From NCBI GenBank assembly GCA_025350685.1, contig JANXXK010000116.1, positions 1 through 45,659 on the forward strand: a stretch of 45,659 nucleotides of DNA, given 5' to 3'. Position 1 is the stretch's first letter; every line of letters begins with the position of its first letter. Made by a program: the position numbers and the translations under genes. This document shows, one piece after another, positions 19,226 to 29,116 of the stretch. Below the pieces are notes generated by a model. It saw only the letters and a list, made by a program, of their open reading frames with translations. It made no database searches and was not told the origin of the DNA. Source of the DNA: Alphaproteobacteria bacterium (GTDB taxonomy: Bacteria > Pseudomonadota > Alphaproteobacteria > Caulobacterales > Caulobacteraceae).

Positions 19226-19723
19226 ATGAGGGCGGTGATCGGTAGGCCCTTGGCCGGGCCCCTGTCGCTCGGTCGGCCAGGCTGGTCGCTCGTACTGGTC
19301 TTCGTGCTTGTGGCGATCGTACTGCTGGCGATGTCTGCGCCTATTCCGGCCGACTCCAAGCGAGAGTGCGGGCTTGCGGCTGACGTGGCGGCCGTGGTTG
19401 GCGGTGGCCCATTCTATCGGGACCTCGAGGACGAGATCATTGGCGAACCCAAGATCGATGACAGCCCATGGAAGGCGAATTGCCTTGCAACGTTCGGGCA
19501 GCGGGGCTTGAGCGTCCTTCCTGTGGGCGCACTTCTTTTCGGGCCCACACGCCTGGGAACCCGCTTCACGCGGCCGTACTTCATCGATGACCGCCACGCG
19601 ACGATAGATGAGGAAGCCTTTGGCGGGCACGGTGGCGCTACACGGACCAGCGTCGAACGTCATGGGAACCATTGGTCGATCCTGAGGCGACGCAAGCCCG
19701 ACAGTTGGCCTCCCACCCTCTGA
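19226..19723 (+). CDS. Hypothetical membrane-anchored protein
   Basis: 165-aa ORF with one N-terminal TM segment (WSLVLVFVLVAIVLLAM) and soluble C-terminus; no family recognised. Confidence 0.55.
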   Translation: MRAVIGRPLAGPLSLGRPGWSLVLVFVLVAIVLLAMSAPIPADSKRECGLAADVAAVVGGGPFYRDLEDEIIGEPKIDDSPWKANCLATFGQRGLSVLPVGALLFGPTRLGTRFTRPYFIDDRHATIDEEAFGGHGGATRTSVERHGNHWSILRRRKPDSWPPTL

Positions 19724-19802
19724 GGGGTTGGCGCGCGTCGCCGCATTTGCTTGATGGTTCCTGAGGCGGCCCTAGACCGCTTGTTCAAAAACGGGGACGG
19801 TC

Positions 19803-22800
19803 TTGGTCAAGAAGCTGCTGATCGCAAACCGGGGTGAGATCGCCGTGCGGATCGCCCGCACAGCCGCCGAGATGGGCGTGCCCACGGTGGCGGTGTTTTC
19901 CGAGGACGACGCGGCCTCGCTGCACACCCGCAAGGCCGACGAGGCGGTGGGCCTGAAGGGTTCGGGGCCGGCGGCCTATCTGGACATCGCCCAGGTGGTC
20001 GCCGCGGCCAGGGCGGCCGGCTGCGACGCCGTGCATCCGGGTTATGGGTTCCTGAGCGAGAACGCGGCCTTCGCGCGGGCATGCGCCGAGGCCGGACTGA
20101 CCTTCATCGGGCCAAGCGCGGAGACGTTGGAGCTGTTCGGCGACAAGGGCCGGGCGCGGGCTCTGGCCCAGCAGTGCGGCGTGCCGGTGCTGCCGGGGAC
20201 CGACGGACCGACCAGCCTGAAGGACGCCAAGGCCTTCTTCGCGAGCCTCGGCAAGACCGCGGCGGTGATGGTCAAGGCGGTGGCCGGCGGCGGCGGGCGC
20301 GGCATGCGGCCGGTGACGGACGCCAAGGATTTGGACGCCGCTTACGAGCGGTGCGCTTCCGAAGCCAAGGCCGCGTTCGGCAACGGCGACCTCTATGTGG
20401 AGCAGTTCCTCACCCGCGCGCGGCACATCGAGGTGCAGATCGTCGGCGACGGGGCCTCGGTCAGCCACCTGTGGGACCGCGAATGCAGCCTGCAGCGGCA
20501 GCGGCAGAAGGTCGTCGAGATCGCGCCGGCCGACATGCTGCCGATGGCGTTGCGGGAGCGGCTGTTCGCGGCGGGCGTGGCGCTGGGCGAGGCCGCCGGC
20601 TACCGCAGCCTGGGCACCATGGAGTTCCTGGTGGCCCCCTCCAGCAAGAATGGCGACAGCTTCGTGTTCATCGAGGGCAATGCGCGGCTGCAGGTCGAGC
20701 ACACGGCCACCGAGGAGGTCACCGGCCTGGACCTGGTGCGGCTGCAGCTGCAGATCGCGGCGGGCCGGTCGCTGACCGATCTGCGCCTGACCCAGGGCGA
20801 CGTGCCCGCGCCGCGCGGGCACGCGGTGCAGGCGCGGGTGAACCTGGAGACCATGGCGGCGGACGGCTCGGCCAGGCCGGCGGGGGGCATGCTCACCGTC
20901 TTCGAGCCGCCGTCGGGGCCGGGGGTGCGGGTCGACGGCTTCGGCTATGCCGGCTACCGCACCAGCGCGCGGTTCGACAGCCTGCTCGCCAAGCTGATCG
21001 TCCATGCGGGCGCGGGCGGGCTCAGCCGCGCCATCGCCAAAGCTTATCGCGCGCTCAGTGAATTCCGCATCGAGGGCTCGGCCAGCAACATCGCCTTCCT
21101 GCAGAACCTGCTGGCCCTGCCGGCGGTGGCGGCCGGCGAGGTCCATACCCGCTTCATCGAAGAGCACATGGGCGAATTGGCCGGCGCGCCCGAGGCCCAT
21201 CCGAAACTCTATTTCGATGCCGCCGCGCGGGGGACCGCGGCGCCGGCGGGAAGCCAGCGCGTGGGCTACCAGGTCGACGCCGGCGATCCGCTGGCCATAC
21301 TGGCGCTCGGCAAGCAGGAGATCGATCAGCCTGCAGAGGAAGCCGAGCCGGAGGGGCCGGAAGGGACCCGGCCGCTGCGCGCGCCGCTGCAGGGCACGGT
21401 GATCAACATCTCGGTGGCCGTCGGCGACGAGATCCGCGCCGGCCAGGCGCTGATGATCATGGAAGCCATGAAGATGGAGCATGTGATCGCCGCCGAGGTG
21501 TCCGGCATCGTGCGCCAGATCACCGTCGAAGTCGGCGACACCGTGTTCGAGGACCATCCGCTGGCTTTCCTCGAGGAAGCGGAGATCGACGGGACCGGCG
21601 GTCAGGACGACGAGGTCTTTGACCTCGATTTCATTCGCCCGGACCTGGCCGAGGTGCTCGACCGCCATGCCCGCACGATGGACGCCGCACGGCCGGACGC
21701 GGTGGCGCGGCGGCGCAAGACCGGCCAGCGGACGGCGCGGGAGAACGTCGACGACCTGCTCGACCCCGGCAGCTTCGTGGAATACGGGCCGCTGGTGGTG
21801 GCGGCGCGGCGGCGGCGCAATTCACTCGATGAGCTGATCGCCACCACCCCTGCTGACGGCATGATCATGGGCATGGGCGCGGTGAACGGCGACCGCTTCG
21901 CCGAGGAGCGGGCGCGGTGCGCCGTGCTCTCCTACGACTACACGGTGCTGGCCGGCACCCAGGGCGGCAACAACCACTGGAAGCTCGACCGGATGAGCGA
22001 GTTGATCCACCGCTGGAAACTGCCGACGGTGTTCTTCACCGAGGGCGGCGGCGGGCGGCCGGGCGACACCGAGGGCGGCGGCTTCACCCGCGGCTTCGAG
22101 TTCTGGGGCAGGCTGTCGGGAACCGTGCCGCTGGTGGGGGTGAACTCGGGCCGCTGCTTCGCCGGCAACGCCGCCATCCTCGGTTGCTGCGACGTGATCA
22201 TCGCCACCAAAGACTCCGCGCTCGGCATGGGCGGGCCGGCGATGGTCGAGGGCGGCGGCCTGGGTGTCTTCCGGCCCGAGGAGATCGGCCCGATCAAGGT
22301 CATGCAGGCCAACGGCACCATCGACGTGCTGGTGGAGGACGAGGCCGAGGCGGTGGCCGCGGCGAAGACATACATCTCCTACTTCCAGGGCCCAGTCGCC
22401 GACTGGGCCTGCGCGGATCAGCGGCTGCTGCGCCGGGCGGTCCCGGAGAACCGGCTGCGGGTTTACGACGTCCGCAAGGTGATCGAGCTGATCGCCGATG
22501 AGGGCAGCGTGCTGGAACTACGGCCCAAGTTCGGCCTGGCCATGGTCACCGCCTTCATCCGCGTCGAGGGCCGGCCGATGGGGGTGTTCGCCAACAACCC
22601 GATGCATATCGGCGGGGCGATCGACAGCGACGCCTCGGACAAGGCCGCGCGGTTCATGCAGCTCTGCGAGGCCTTCGATATCCCCCTGCTGTCGCTCTCC
22701 GACACGCCCGGCAACATGGTGGGTCCGGAAGCGGAAAAGACCGGCCTGATCCGCCACTGCTCGCGGCTGTTCGTGATCGGGGCGAACCTGACCGTGCCGA

Positions 22801-23177
22801 TCTTCTCGGTGATCATCCGCAAGTCCTACGGCCTGGGCGCCATCGCCATGACCGGGGGCAGCTACCAGGCGGCGATGTTCTGCGTCTCCTGGCCGACCGG
22901 CGAGTTCGGCGGCATGGGGCTGGAGGGCTCGGTGAAGCTGGGCTACCGCAACGAACTCGCCGCCATCGAAGACCCGCTGGCCCGCAAGGCGAGGTTCGAC
23001 GAGATGGTCGCCAACGCCTACGCCAACGGCAAGGCCATGGCCCGCGGCTCCTATCCCGCGCTCGATGACGTCATCGACCCGGCCGACACGCGCCGCTGGA
23101 TCGTCGGCGGGCTGAAGGCGCTGCCGCCGATCCCGCCGCGCACGGAGAAGAAGCTGCGCTGGGTGGACAGCTGGTAG
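19803..23177 (+). CDS. Single-chain biotin-dependent acyl-CoA carboxylase (BC-BCCP-CT fusion)
   Basis: BC start KLLIANRGEIAVRIARTAAEMG, VKAVAGGGGRGMR; biotinylation motif IMEAMKMEH (nt 21462-21482); CT region RRRKTGQRTARENVDDLLDPGSFVEYGPL...GGSYQAAMFCVSWPTGEFGGMGLEGSVKLGYR. Confidence 0.93.
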   Translation: MVKKLLIANRGEIAVRIARTAAEMGVPTVAVFSEDDAASLHTRKADEAVGLKGSGPAAYLDIAQVVAAARAAGCDAVHPGYGFLSENAAFARACAEAGLTFIGPSAETLELFGDKGRARALAQQCGVPVLPGTDGPTSLKDAKAFFASLGKTAAVMVKAVAGGGGRGMRPVTDAKDLDAAYERCASEAKAAFGNGDLYVEQFLTRARHIEVQIVGDGASVSHLWDRECSLQRQRQKVVEIAPADMLPMALRERLFAAGVALGEAAGYRSLGTMEFLVAPSSKNGDSFVFIEGNARLQVEHTATEEVTGLDLVRLQLQIAAGRSLTDLRLTQGDVPAPRGHAVQARVNLETMAADGSARPAGGMLTVFEPPSGPGVRVDGFGYAGYRTSARFDSLLAKLIVHAGAGGLSRAIAKAYRALSEFRIEGSASNIAFLQNLLALPAVAAGEVHTRFIEEHMGELAGAPEAHPKLYFDAAARGTAAPAGSQRVGYQVDAGDPLAILALGKQEIDQPAEEAEPEGPEGTRPLRAPLQGTVINISVAVGDEIRAGQALMIMEAMKMEHVIAAEVSGIVRQITVEVGDTVFEDHPLAFLEEAEIDGTGGQDDEVFDLDFIRPDLAEVLDRHARTMDAARPDAVARRRKTGQRTARENVDDLLDPGSFVEYGPLVVAARRRRNSLDELIATTPADGMIMGMGAVNGDRFAEERARCAVLSYDYTVLAGTQGGNNHWKLDRMSELIHRWKLPTVFFTEGGGGRPGDTEGGGFTRGFEFWGRLSGTVPLVGVNSGRCFAGNAAILGCCDVIIATKDSALGMGGPAMVEGGGLGVFRPEEIGPIKVMQANGTIDVLVEDEAEAVAAAKTYISYFQGPVADWACADQRLLRRAVPENRLRVYDVRKVIELIADEGSVLELRPKFGLAMVTAFIRVEGRPMGVFANNPMHIGGAIDSDASDKAARFMQLCEAFDIPLLSLSDTPGNMVGPEAEKTGLIRHCSRLFVIGANLTVPIFSVIIRKSYGLGAIAMTGGSYQAAMFCVSWPTGEFGGMGLEGSVKLGYRNELAAIEDPLARKARFDEMVANAYANGKAMARGSYPALDDVIDPADTRRWIVGGLKALPPIPPRTEKKLRWVDSW

Positions 23178-23238
23178 AAGGCTTGATCCGAAGCGCCGGA
23201 CGCGCGGTACTCTCAATCCTAGGACGGGAGGGCCTCAG

Positions 23239-24171
23239 ATGAGCCAGTTCACGCGCCGCGGCGCGCTCAGTTTTGGAGCCGCCGCCCTCGCCGCGCCGGC
23301 GTTCGGTCAGCCGGTGACCACGGGCCGGGCCAAGGTTCCGGGCGGGACGATCTGGTGGAAGAAGGTGGGCGCCGGCTCGAAGCCGCCGTTGCTCACCCTG
23401 CACGGCGGGCCGGGTGCGGGGCATAACTACCTCTTGTCGCTGGCGGCGCTGGCGGACGACCGGCCGGTGATCTTCTACGACCAGCTGGGGTGCGGGCAGG
23501 CGGACAGCCCGGTCGACGAGAAGATCTACACGATCCAGCGCTCGGTCGATGAGCTGGACGCGGTGCGCCAGGCGCTGGACCTGAAGGAGATCGTGCTCTT
23601 CGGCCATTCGTGGGGCTCGATGCTGGCCATCGAATACCTCTGCCAGGGGCGCGGCGCCGGCGTGCAGAAGCTGATCCTCGGCGGGGCGCTGGCCAGCGTG
23701 CCCCAGGCCAACGCCGGCCAGATGCGGCTGATCGCGGCCATGCCCGACGGCGCGGGCGCCCGGATGCATACCCTGGAGGCCGCGCACAAGGAGGACAGCG
23801 CGGCGTACGGCAAGCTCACCGAACTCTTCTACAAGCGGCACGTCTGCAGGGCCGACCCGCCGCCGCCGGAATTCCTGGCGTCCATGGACATCGTCGGCAA
23901 GTCGATCGCCTATCGGGTGATGAACGGGCCGAACGAGTTCACCATCATCGGCGTGATCAAGGACTGGGACCGCCGCAAGGACCTACACAGGATCAAGCTG
24001 CCCACCCTGATCACCACCGGGGAGTACGACGAGGTGACACTCGACTGCCACCAGACCATTCACCAGGCGATCAAGGGTTCGACGCTGGAGATCTTCAAGG
24101 ATTGCAGCCACATGACCATGTGCGAGCAGCCGGCGAAGTACGTGGCGTCGCTGCTGCGGTTCATGGCTTGA
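23239..24171 (+). CDS. Proline-iminopeptidase-like alpha/beta hydrolase, Tat/Sec signal
   Basis: LLTLHGGPGAGHNYLLSLAALADDRPVIFYDQLGCGQAD; nucleophile elbow FGHSWGSM; N-terminal RRGALSFGAAALAAPAFGQ. Confidence 0.88.
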   Translation: MSQFTRRGALSFGAAALAAPAFGQPVTTGRAKVPGGTIWWKKVGAGSKPPLLTLHGGPGAGHNYLLSLAALADDRPVIFYDQLGCGQADSPVDEKIYTIQRSVDELDAVRQALDLKEIVLFGHSWGSMLAIEYLCQGRGAGVQKLILGGALASVPQANAGQMRLIAAMPDGAGARMHTLEAAHKEDSAAYGKLTELFYKRHVCRADPPPPEFLASMDIVGKSIAYRVMNGPNEFTIIGVIKDWDRRKDLHRIKLPTLITTGEYDEVTLDCHQTIHQAIKGSTLEIFKDCSHMTMCEQPAKYVASLLRFMA

Positions 24172-24837
24172 TCATTCCCGGCGGAGCACCCTATCGGCGA
24201 TCTGCGGGCCTTTGAGCCGGGCCGTATGGGCTGACTTGATGGCCGCGGGGTCGTAGGTCGGTCCCGTGACCCAGTCGAGGAAGCTGAGGCCCTTGGGCTC
24301 GGCCTCCTCCAGATAGGTCTCGAACGTGTAGTCGAGGATGCCGGTCCGCCCGGACTTAAGGTGGAGGTAGCGCAGGGAGAGCTGATCCAGGGCCTGCCGG
24401 ATAGGCTGGCCTCGCCGAAAATGCATGTAGAGCGCGCTCATCATGCTGGCGCGATCCGCACCGGATTTGCAGTGGAAAAGCGCGGGATATTCGATCGACG
24501 CGAACAGGTCGCGGGCCGCCAGCACCTGCTCCCGGCTGGGGGCGTCGCGCGAGGTGATGGTGAAGTTCACGAGGGTCAGACCCAGCCGCTCGCAGGCGTC
24601 CTTTTCCAGGGCGTGGAAACTGGCGTCGAACCCGCCGCGAAGATTGACCACCGTGCGGACGCCCCTGGCCTTCCAGGCCGCGAGCTGGTGAGGCCAGGGC
24701 TGATTGCTTCGGACGGCCTCGTCAGAGATCCAGTGCGCGTTGCGAAACGGCAGCCGCAGATAGGCGTGATCTCGCCACAGGTAGTCGAGATAGGCCCAGA
24801 GACGCCCGTGGCGCGTCTTCAGATCGAACTGGGCCAC
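24172..24837 (-). CDS. Dual-specificity/tyrosine-phosphatase-like protein
   Basis: P-loop HCKSGADRAS (C-x5-R), preceded by VRTVVNLRGGFDASFHALEKDACERLG. Confidence 0.83.
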   Translation of the reverse strand: MAQFDLKTRHGRLWAYLDYLWRDHAYLRLPFRNAHWISDEAVRSNQPWPHQLAAWKARGVRTVVNLRGGFDASFHALEKDACERLGLTLVNFTITSRDAPSREQVLAARDLFASIEYPALFHCKSGADRASMMSALYMHFRRGQPIRQALDQLSLRYLHLKSGRTGILDYTFETYLEEAEPKGLSFLDWVTGPTYDPAAIKSAHTARLKGPQIADRVLRRE

Positions 24838-25015
24838 GCCCGCATGCTCCGCTGTCCGCGATATCTTCCCTTCTCTCGCCTATCACGCGCCGCCCCGCGT
24901 CGCGCCATTTGGCCGCAGATCCTTTCTTCCCCGATTCAATGAGGGCTAGGCGCTCCGGCGTCGTCGTTGCTTTGTAGCCGGCATCAGCCGGCCCCCAACG
25001 AGCGAACGCCAGGCA

Positions 25016-25633
25016 ATGTCCGGTTTGAACTGGAAAGCGATCGAGTCCGCGCAACTCGCGACGGATCCGTTCGATCACTTTTGCGTCTCCGAGGCGGTGA
25101 CCCCGGTCTGCGCCGCGACGGTGGGTGCGGAATATCCGGCGATCCGCAGCTCAGGCTCGTTCTCGCTCGCCGACGCCCCGCCCGGCCCGATCCTGTCGGA
25201 CCTCATCGCGGACCTGCAATCGCCCCGTTTCCGCGCGCAGATGGAACGGATCTTCGGCCTCAATCTCGAAGACAAGCCGACGATGGTGACCTTGCGCGGA
25301 CAATGCTCGCCGCGTGACGGCCGAATCCACACTGATTCACGTTCGAAGATCCTGTCGCTGCTGCTCTACCTCAACGAAGGCTGGCAAGCCCCGGACGGCC
25401 GATTGCGCCTCCTGCGGGGAGGCGATCGGCTCGACGACTATGCCGTGGAGATTGCTCCGACCCTCGGCTCGCTGGTGGGCTTCCGCCGCACCGACAATTC
25501 CTGGCACGGCCACACGACCTTCGACGGCCAGCGGCGGGTCCTCCAACTCAACTACGTTCGGAGCGCCAGGGCGCCCTGGATCAACGCGCTGCGCCATCGT
25601 GTGTCGGCCCTATCCAAGCGCCCTGTCGCCTGA
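25016..25633 (+). CDS. 2-oxoglutarate/Fe(II)-dependent oxygenase
   Basis: RIHTDSRSKILSLLLYLNEGW (HxD) and NSWHGHTTFDGQRRVLQLNYV. Confidence 0.82.
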   Translation: MSGLNWKAIESAQLATDPFDHFCVSEAVTPVCAATVGAEYPAIRSSGSFSLADAPPGPILSDLIADLQSPRFRAQMERIFGLNLEDKPTMVTLRGQCSPRDGRIHTDSRSKILSLLLYLNEGWQAPDGRLRLLRGGDRLDDYAVEIAPTLGSLVGFRRTDNSWHGHTTFDGQRRVLQLNYVRSARAPWINALRHRVSALSKRPVA

Positions 25634-26619
25634 TGGCGTCGGACGGCGGCCCGAGGCCTCCCCGGGTCTGGTGCCTGACCACCGGCGAGGCCGGGCTGCG
25701 CCAGCAGGCGCGGGGCCTGGCGGGCGAACTCTCCGCCGACTTCGAGGAGCGGGTGGTTCGCGTCGGCCGCCTGGCGGCCCTCGCGCCGCCTCGCCTGTTC
25801 GCCCTGACCCTTGCCGGGGTGCAACCTGTGGAAGGCCCCCTCGCGGGCCCCTGGCCCGACGTCCTGGTCAGCGCGGGACGCCGCGCCGGCCTTGCCGCCA
25901 TGGCCGTCCGCCGCCGCAGCGCCGCGCCGCTGGTGACCATCCACATCCAGCCCCCCGGCGACCCCGCGGCCTTCGATCTTGTCGTCGCCATGCCGCATGA
26001 CCGCGTGAGAGGCGGCAACGTGGTCGAGGTGGAAACCGCCCTGCACGGCTTGCGCGCTCAAGCCTTGGCCGCGGCCTCCGCGACCGGTGATCCGCGGTTT
26101 GCCGGCTTGCCCCGGCCATGGACGGCCGTACTGCTGGGCGGGGATACGGCGCGCACGCCGTTCTCCGTCGCCGCTGCGCAGCGCCTGGCCGACGGCCTGG
26201 ACCGATTGCGGGCGAGTATCGGCGGGTCCTTGTTGGTGACGCCGTCCCGGCGCACGCCGCCCGCTGTCATCGCGACCCTCCGCGCGCACAACCACCGCGA
26301 TATGGCGACGTTCATCTGGGACGGCGGCGGACCCAATCCCTACCTGCCGATGCTCGCCTGCGCCGACGGCATCGTGGTCACCGGAGACAGCATCTCGATG
26401 ATCTCGGAGGCCCTGGCGACCACCGCGGACGTCTGGGTGTTCGAAGTGGATGGCGGAGAGCGGCATGCCCGCTTCGTCCAGGGACTGCTGGATCGCAAGC
26501 TGGTCGCTCGCCTCGGAGACCCCGCGCCCCCGAGGCGGCGCGAAGGGACCGATGCAACGCCCGTCGTCGCCGCCGTCGCCCGCCGGCTCATCCGCGAGAA
26601 ACTACAGCTCCAGGCCTAG
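25633..26619 (+). CDS. ELM1 (mitochondrial fission ELM1/DUF1022) family protein
   Basis: VWCLTTGEAGLRQQARGLAGELS...ISAGRRAG...; LVTPSRRTPPAVIATLR; IVVTGDSISMISEALAT. Confidence 0.82.
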   Translation: MASDGGPRPPRVWCLTTGEAGLRQQARGLAGELSADFEERVVRVGRLAALAPPRLFALTLAGVQPVEGPLAGPWPDVLVSAGRRAGLAAMAVRRRSAAPLVTIHIQPPGDPAAFDLVVAMPHDRVRGGNVVEVETALHGLRAQALAAASATGDPRFAGLPRPWTAVLLGGDTARTPFSVAAAQRLADGLDRLRASIGGSLLVTPSRRTPPAVIATLRAHNHRDMATFIWDGGGPNPYLPMLACADGIVVTGDSISMISEALATTADVWVFEVDGGERHARFVQGLLDRKLVARLGDPAPPRRREGTDATPVVAAVARRLIREKLQLQA

Positions 26620-26641
26620 GCTATCTGCCGCCGCCCAGGGT

Positions 26642-27997
26642 TCAGTGCGGGACGTAGGTCCGCAGCACGTCTTCGATGATCCGCTCGAGTTGGCCCAGCG
26701 TGTTGCAGCTTTTGGCCACGTGGGTGAAGCGCTCATAGCGGTGCATGACGCTGTCGCCCTGGCCCCAGTAGCTCTCGGGTTCGGGGTTCAGCCAGATTAC
26801 CGCGCGGGCCCGCTGCTGGATCAGGTGCATCAGGTCCAGCCGCGGATCGGCGAAGTTGGAGCGGCCGTCGCCCAGGAAGATCACCGTGGTGTGGCGGTCG
26901 ACGCGGTCCAGGTGGTTCTCGGCGAAGTCCTGCAGCGCGCGGCCGTAGTCGGTCTGCTGGAAGCCGATGGTCTGCAGCACCTTGAGGATCGCGCCCTCGA
27001 CGCCGTTGTCGTCGAGGATGGCGTTGACCGGAATCAGCCGCCCGGAGAAGGCGAAGGCGTCGAGCCGGTCGACCACCTCGTTCAGGGAATAGAGGAAGGT
27101 CAGCAGGAACTGGGCGGCGGCGGCTACGGACTTGGAGACATCGCAGATCGCCACGATCGAGGGCTTGTCGACCTTCTTGACCTTCCACGCGATCTCGAAG
27201 GGCACGCCGCCGTGGGCCATGGATTTGCGCAGCGTCTTGCGCACGTCCAAGTGGCCTCGGTTGGCGGTGTGGCGGCGGCGCGAATAGCGGTCGGCCAGGC
27301 GTTTCGCCATGCGTTTCACCAGCGCCTGCATCATCACCAGGTCGACCGGGTCGATGCCGCCGTCGGCGTTCAGCGCTTTCTTGGCCAGCATCTCTTCGCG
27401 CAGCGCCTTGCCCGAGCCGGCGGCGTAGAGCTCGTGCTGGCGCTCCACATAGGCCTTGGCCTGGTCGAGCAAAGCGCGGCGGCCGCGGTCGAGGCGTTCC
27501 GCCAAGCCTTGGCCCTCTGGCATCTTCCGCGCATTGGCGATGATCCGCTCGATCTCGGCCAGGCCCATCTCGTCGAGCAGGCGCCGCGTCATGCGGCTCC
27601 TCTGGGTGGAGAGCCGGATCTCGGCGACTCCGGCGCGCTCGGCGGCGGCCTCCATGGCCTGGGCGACGCTGGCCGCGTCGCCGCGCAGCAGCATCTGGGC
27701 GAGCTCAGACTCCGCGACGCCTGCCGCCTCGCTGGGGTTCTGGTCGCCTTCGGACTCAGGCGGCGGCGGTTCGAGGTCGAAGGCTGCGCGGCTGAAGAAG
27801 GTCTCGAAGGTGTTGTCGAACCGGCCGACCTCGTCGCGGCTCTTGGCGAGCACGGCGCAGAGCGCGTCCTTGAACAGCTCGCGGTCGGCGTAGCCGACGT
27901 TCTCCACCGTCCGCGCGGCGTCGATCGCCTCGGCCGGTGAGACCCGGACGTCGGCGGCGCGCAGGGCTCTTAAGAACTCTTCGAGGGTGTGCTGCAT
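26642..27997 (-). CDS. CoxE-like VWA-domain protein
   Basis: SIVAICDVSKSVAAAAQFLLTFLYSLNEVVDRLDAFAFSGRLIPVN and TTVIFLGDGRSNFADP. Confidence 0.88.
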   Translation of the reverse strand: MQHTLEEFLRALRAADVRVSPAEAIDAARTVENVGYADRELFKDALCAVLAKSRDEVGRFDNTFETFFSRAAFDLEPPPPESEGDQNPSEAAGVAESELAQMLLRGDAASVAQAMEAAAERAGVAEIRLSTQRSRMTRRLLDEMGLAEIERIIANARKMPEGQGLAERLDRGRRALLDQAKAYVERQHELYAAGSGKALREEMLAKKALNADGGIDPVDLVMMQALVKRMAKRLADRYSRRRHTANRGHLDVRKTLRKSMAHGGVPFEIAWKVKKVDKPSIVAICDVSKSVAAAAQFLLTFLYSLNEVVDRLDAFAFSGRLIPVNAILDDNGVEGAILKVLQTIGFQQTDYGRALQDFAENHLDRVDRHTTVIFLGDGRSNFADPRLDLMHLIQQRARAVIWLNPEPESYWGQGDSVMHRYERFTHVAKSCNTLGQLERIIEDVLRTYVPH

Positions 27998-28004
27998 GGC
28001 TGGT

Positions 28005-28964
28005 CTAGCGTCGCTGCAGCAGCTCGACGATCTGCGGCTCGACGGCGGCGATGTCCTGCTCGAACTTCAGGATGACGTTCAGCGTATCGCGCACCAGGGT
28101 CGGCTCGAGATCCTTCGCGTGCAGCAGGATCAGCGCGCGGGCCCAGTCGACGGTCTCGGAGATCGACGGCGGCTTGCGCAGATCGAGCGTGCGCAGGGAC
28201 TGGACAAAGGCCACCAGCTTGCCGGTCAGCGCGGCTTCGATGCCGGGCACGCGCGTCGCCACGATACGCTCCTCCAGCGCCGCCTCCGGCAGCGGGATGT
28301 GCAGGTGTAGGCAGCGGCGTTTCAGGGCGTCACCCAGGTCGCGGACGTTGTTGGAAGTGAGGAACACCAGGGGTGGGGTCTTGGCGATCACCACGCCCAA
28401 CTCCGGCACCGAGACCTGGTAGGCCGAGAGCACCTCAAGCAGGAAGGCCTCGAAGGCCTCGTCGGACTTGTCGATCTCGTCGATCAGCAGGACGCAGCCG
28501 TCGTCGTGGCGCAGCGCCTGCATCAACGGGCGCGGCTCAAGGAACGGCTCGGAGAAGAACAGGTCGCCCATGCCATGCAGGCGCTCCATGGCCGCGTCCA
28601 TATCGGGTGCGTCAGCGAGGGCTGCGCCCATCCGGTCCTTGAGAATCTGGGTGTAGAGAAGCTGCTTGCCGTACTTCCACTCGTAGAGCGCTTTGGACTC
28701 GTCGAGGCCCTCGTAGCACTGCATGCGGATCAGCGGCTTGGCCATCAGCCGCGCGGTGGAGAGCGCGAGCTCTGTCTTGCCGACGCCGGCCGAGCCCTCG
28801 ACCAGGATCGGCTTCTGCAGGTTCACGGCCATATAGAGGGCCGTCGCGATACGCCGCGAGGCAATGTAGCCGACCCCGCCCAGGCCTTCGACCAAGGCGT
28901 CGACGGAAGCAAAGGGATCGGCGCCCGAAAGGGCCGGCGCCGTTGGGGAAATCGTCAAAGTCAC
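28005..28964 (-). CDS. MoxR-family AAA+ ATPase
   Basis: KPILVEGSAGVGKTELALSTARLMAKPLIRMQCYEGLDESKALYEWKY; Walker B CVLLIDEIDKSDEAFEAFLLEVLS. Confidence 0.92.
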   Translation of the reverse strand: MTLTISPTAPALSGADPFASVDALVEGLGGVGYIASRRIATALYMAVNLQKPILVEGSAGVGKTELALSTARLMAKPLIRMQCYEGLDESKALYEWKYGKQLLYTQILKDRMGAALADAPDMDAAMERLHGMGDLFFSEPFLEPRPLMQALRHDDGCVLLIDEIDKSDEAFEAFLLEVLSAYQVSVPELGVVIAKTPPLVFLTSNNVRDLGDALKRRCLHLHIPLPEAALEERIVATRVPGIEAALTGKLVAFVQSLRTLDLRKPPSISETVDWARALILLHAKDLEPTLVRDTLNVILKFEQDIAAVEPQIVELLQRR

Positions 28965-29116
28965 AAGCTTTCAAAATGAAGGCGCGAAGGTCCGCGCACG
29001 CGGTCTGGAATGAGCTGATTGTGCCAAGCGGCCGGGACGAGGGCAAACGGGAACCCGCTTCCGGAAATTAACTAAGTCATTCTCGTGGTTTACGCGAACT
29101 TCACTCGCGTGGGCGT

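Noticed and set aside
17807-19672. 621-aa minus-strand ORF
   Set aside because: Antisense to the IorB-like gene; His/Arg/Gly-rich pseudo-protein without a domain.
19785-21668. 627-aa minus-strand ORF
   Set aside because: Antisense to the carboxylase; same GC artefact.
29092-29108. cgaacttcactcgcg as a further copy of the repeat arm
   Set aside because: Only one arm matches; no CTAGTGT end or linker.
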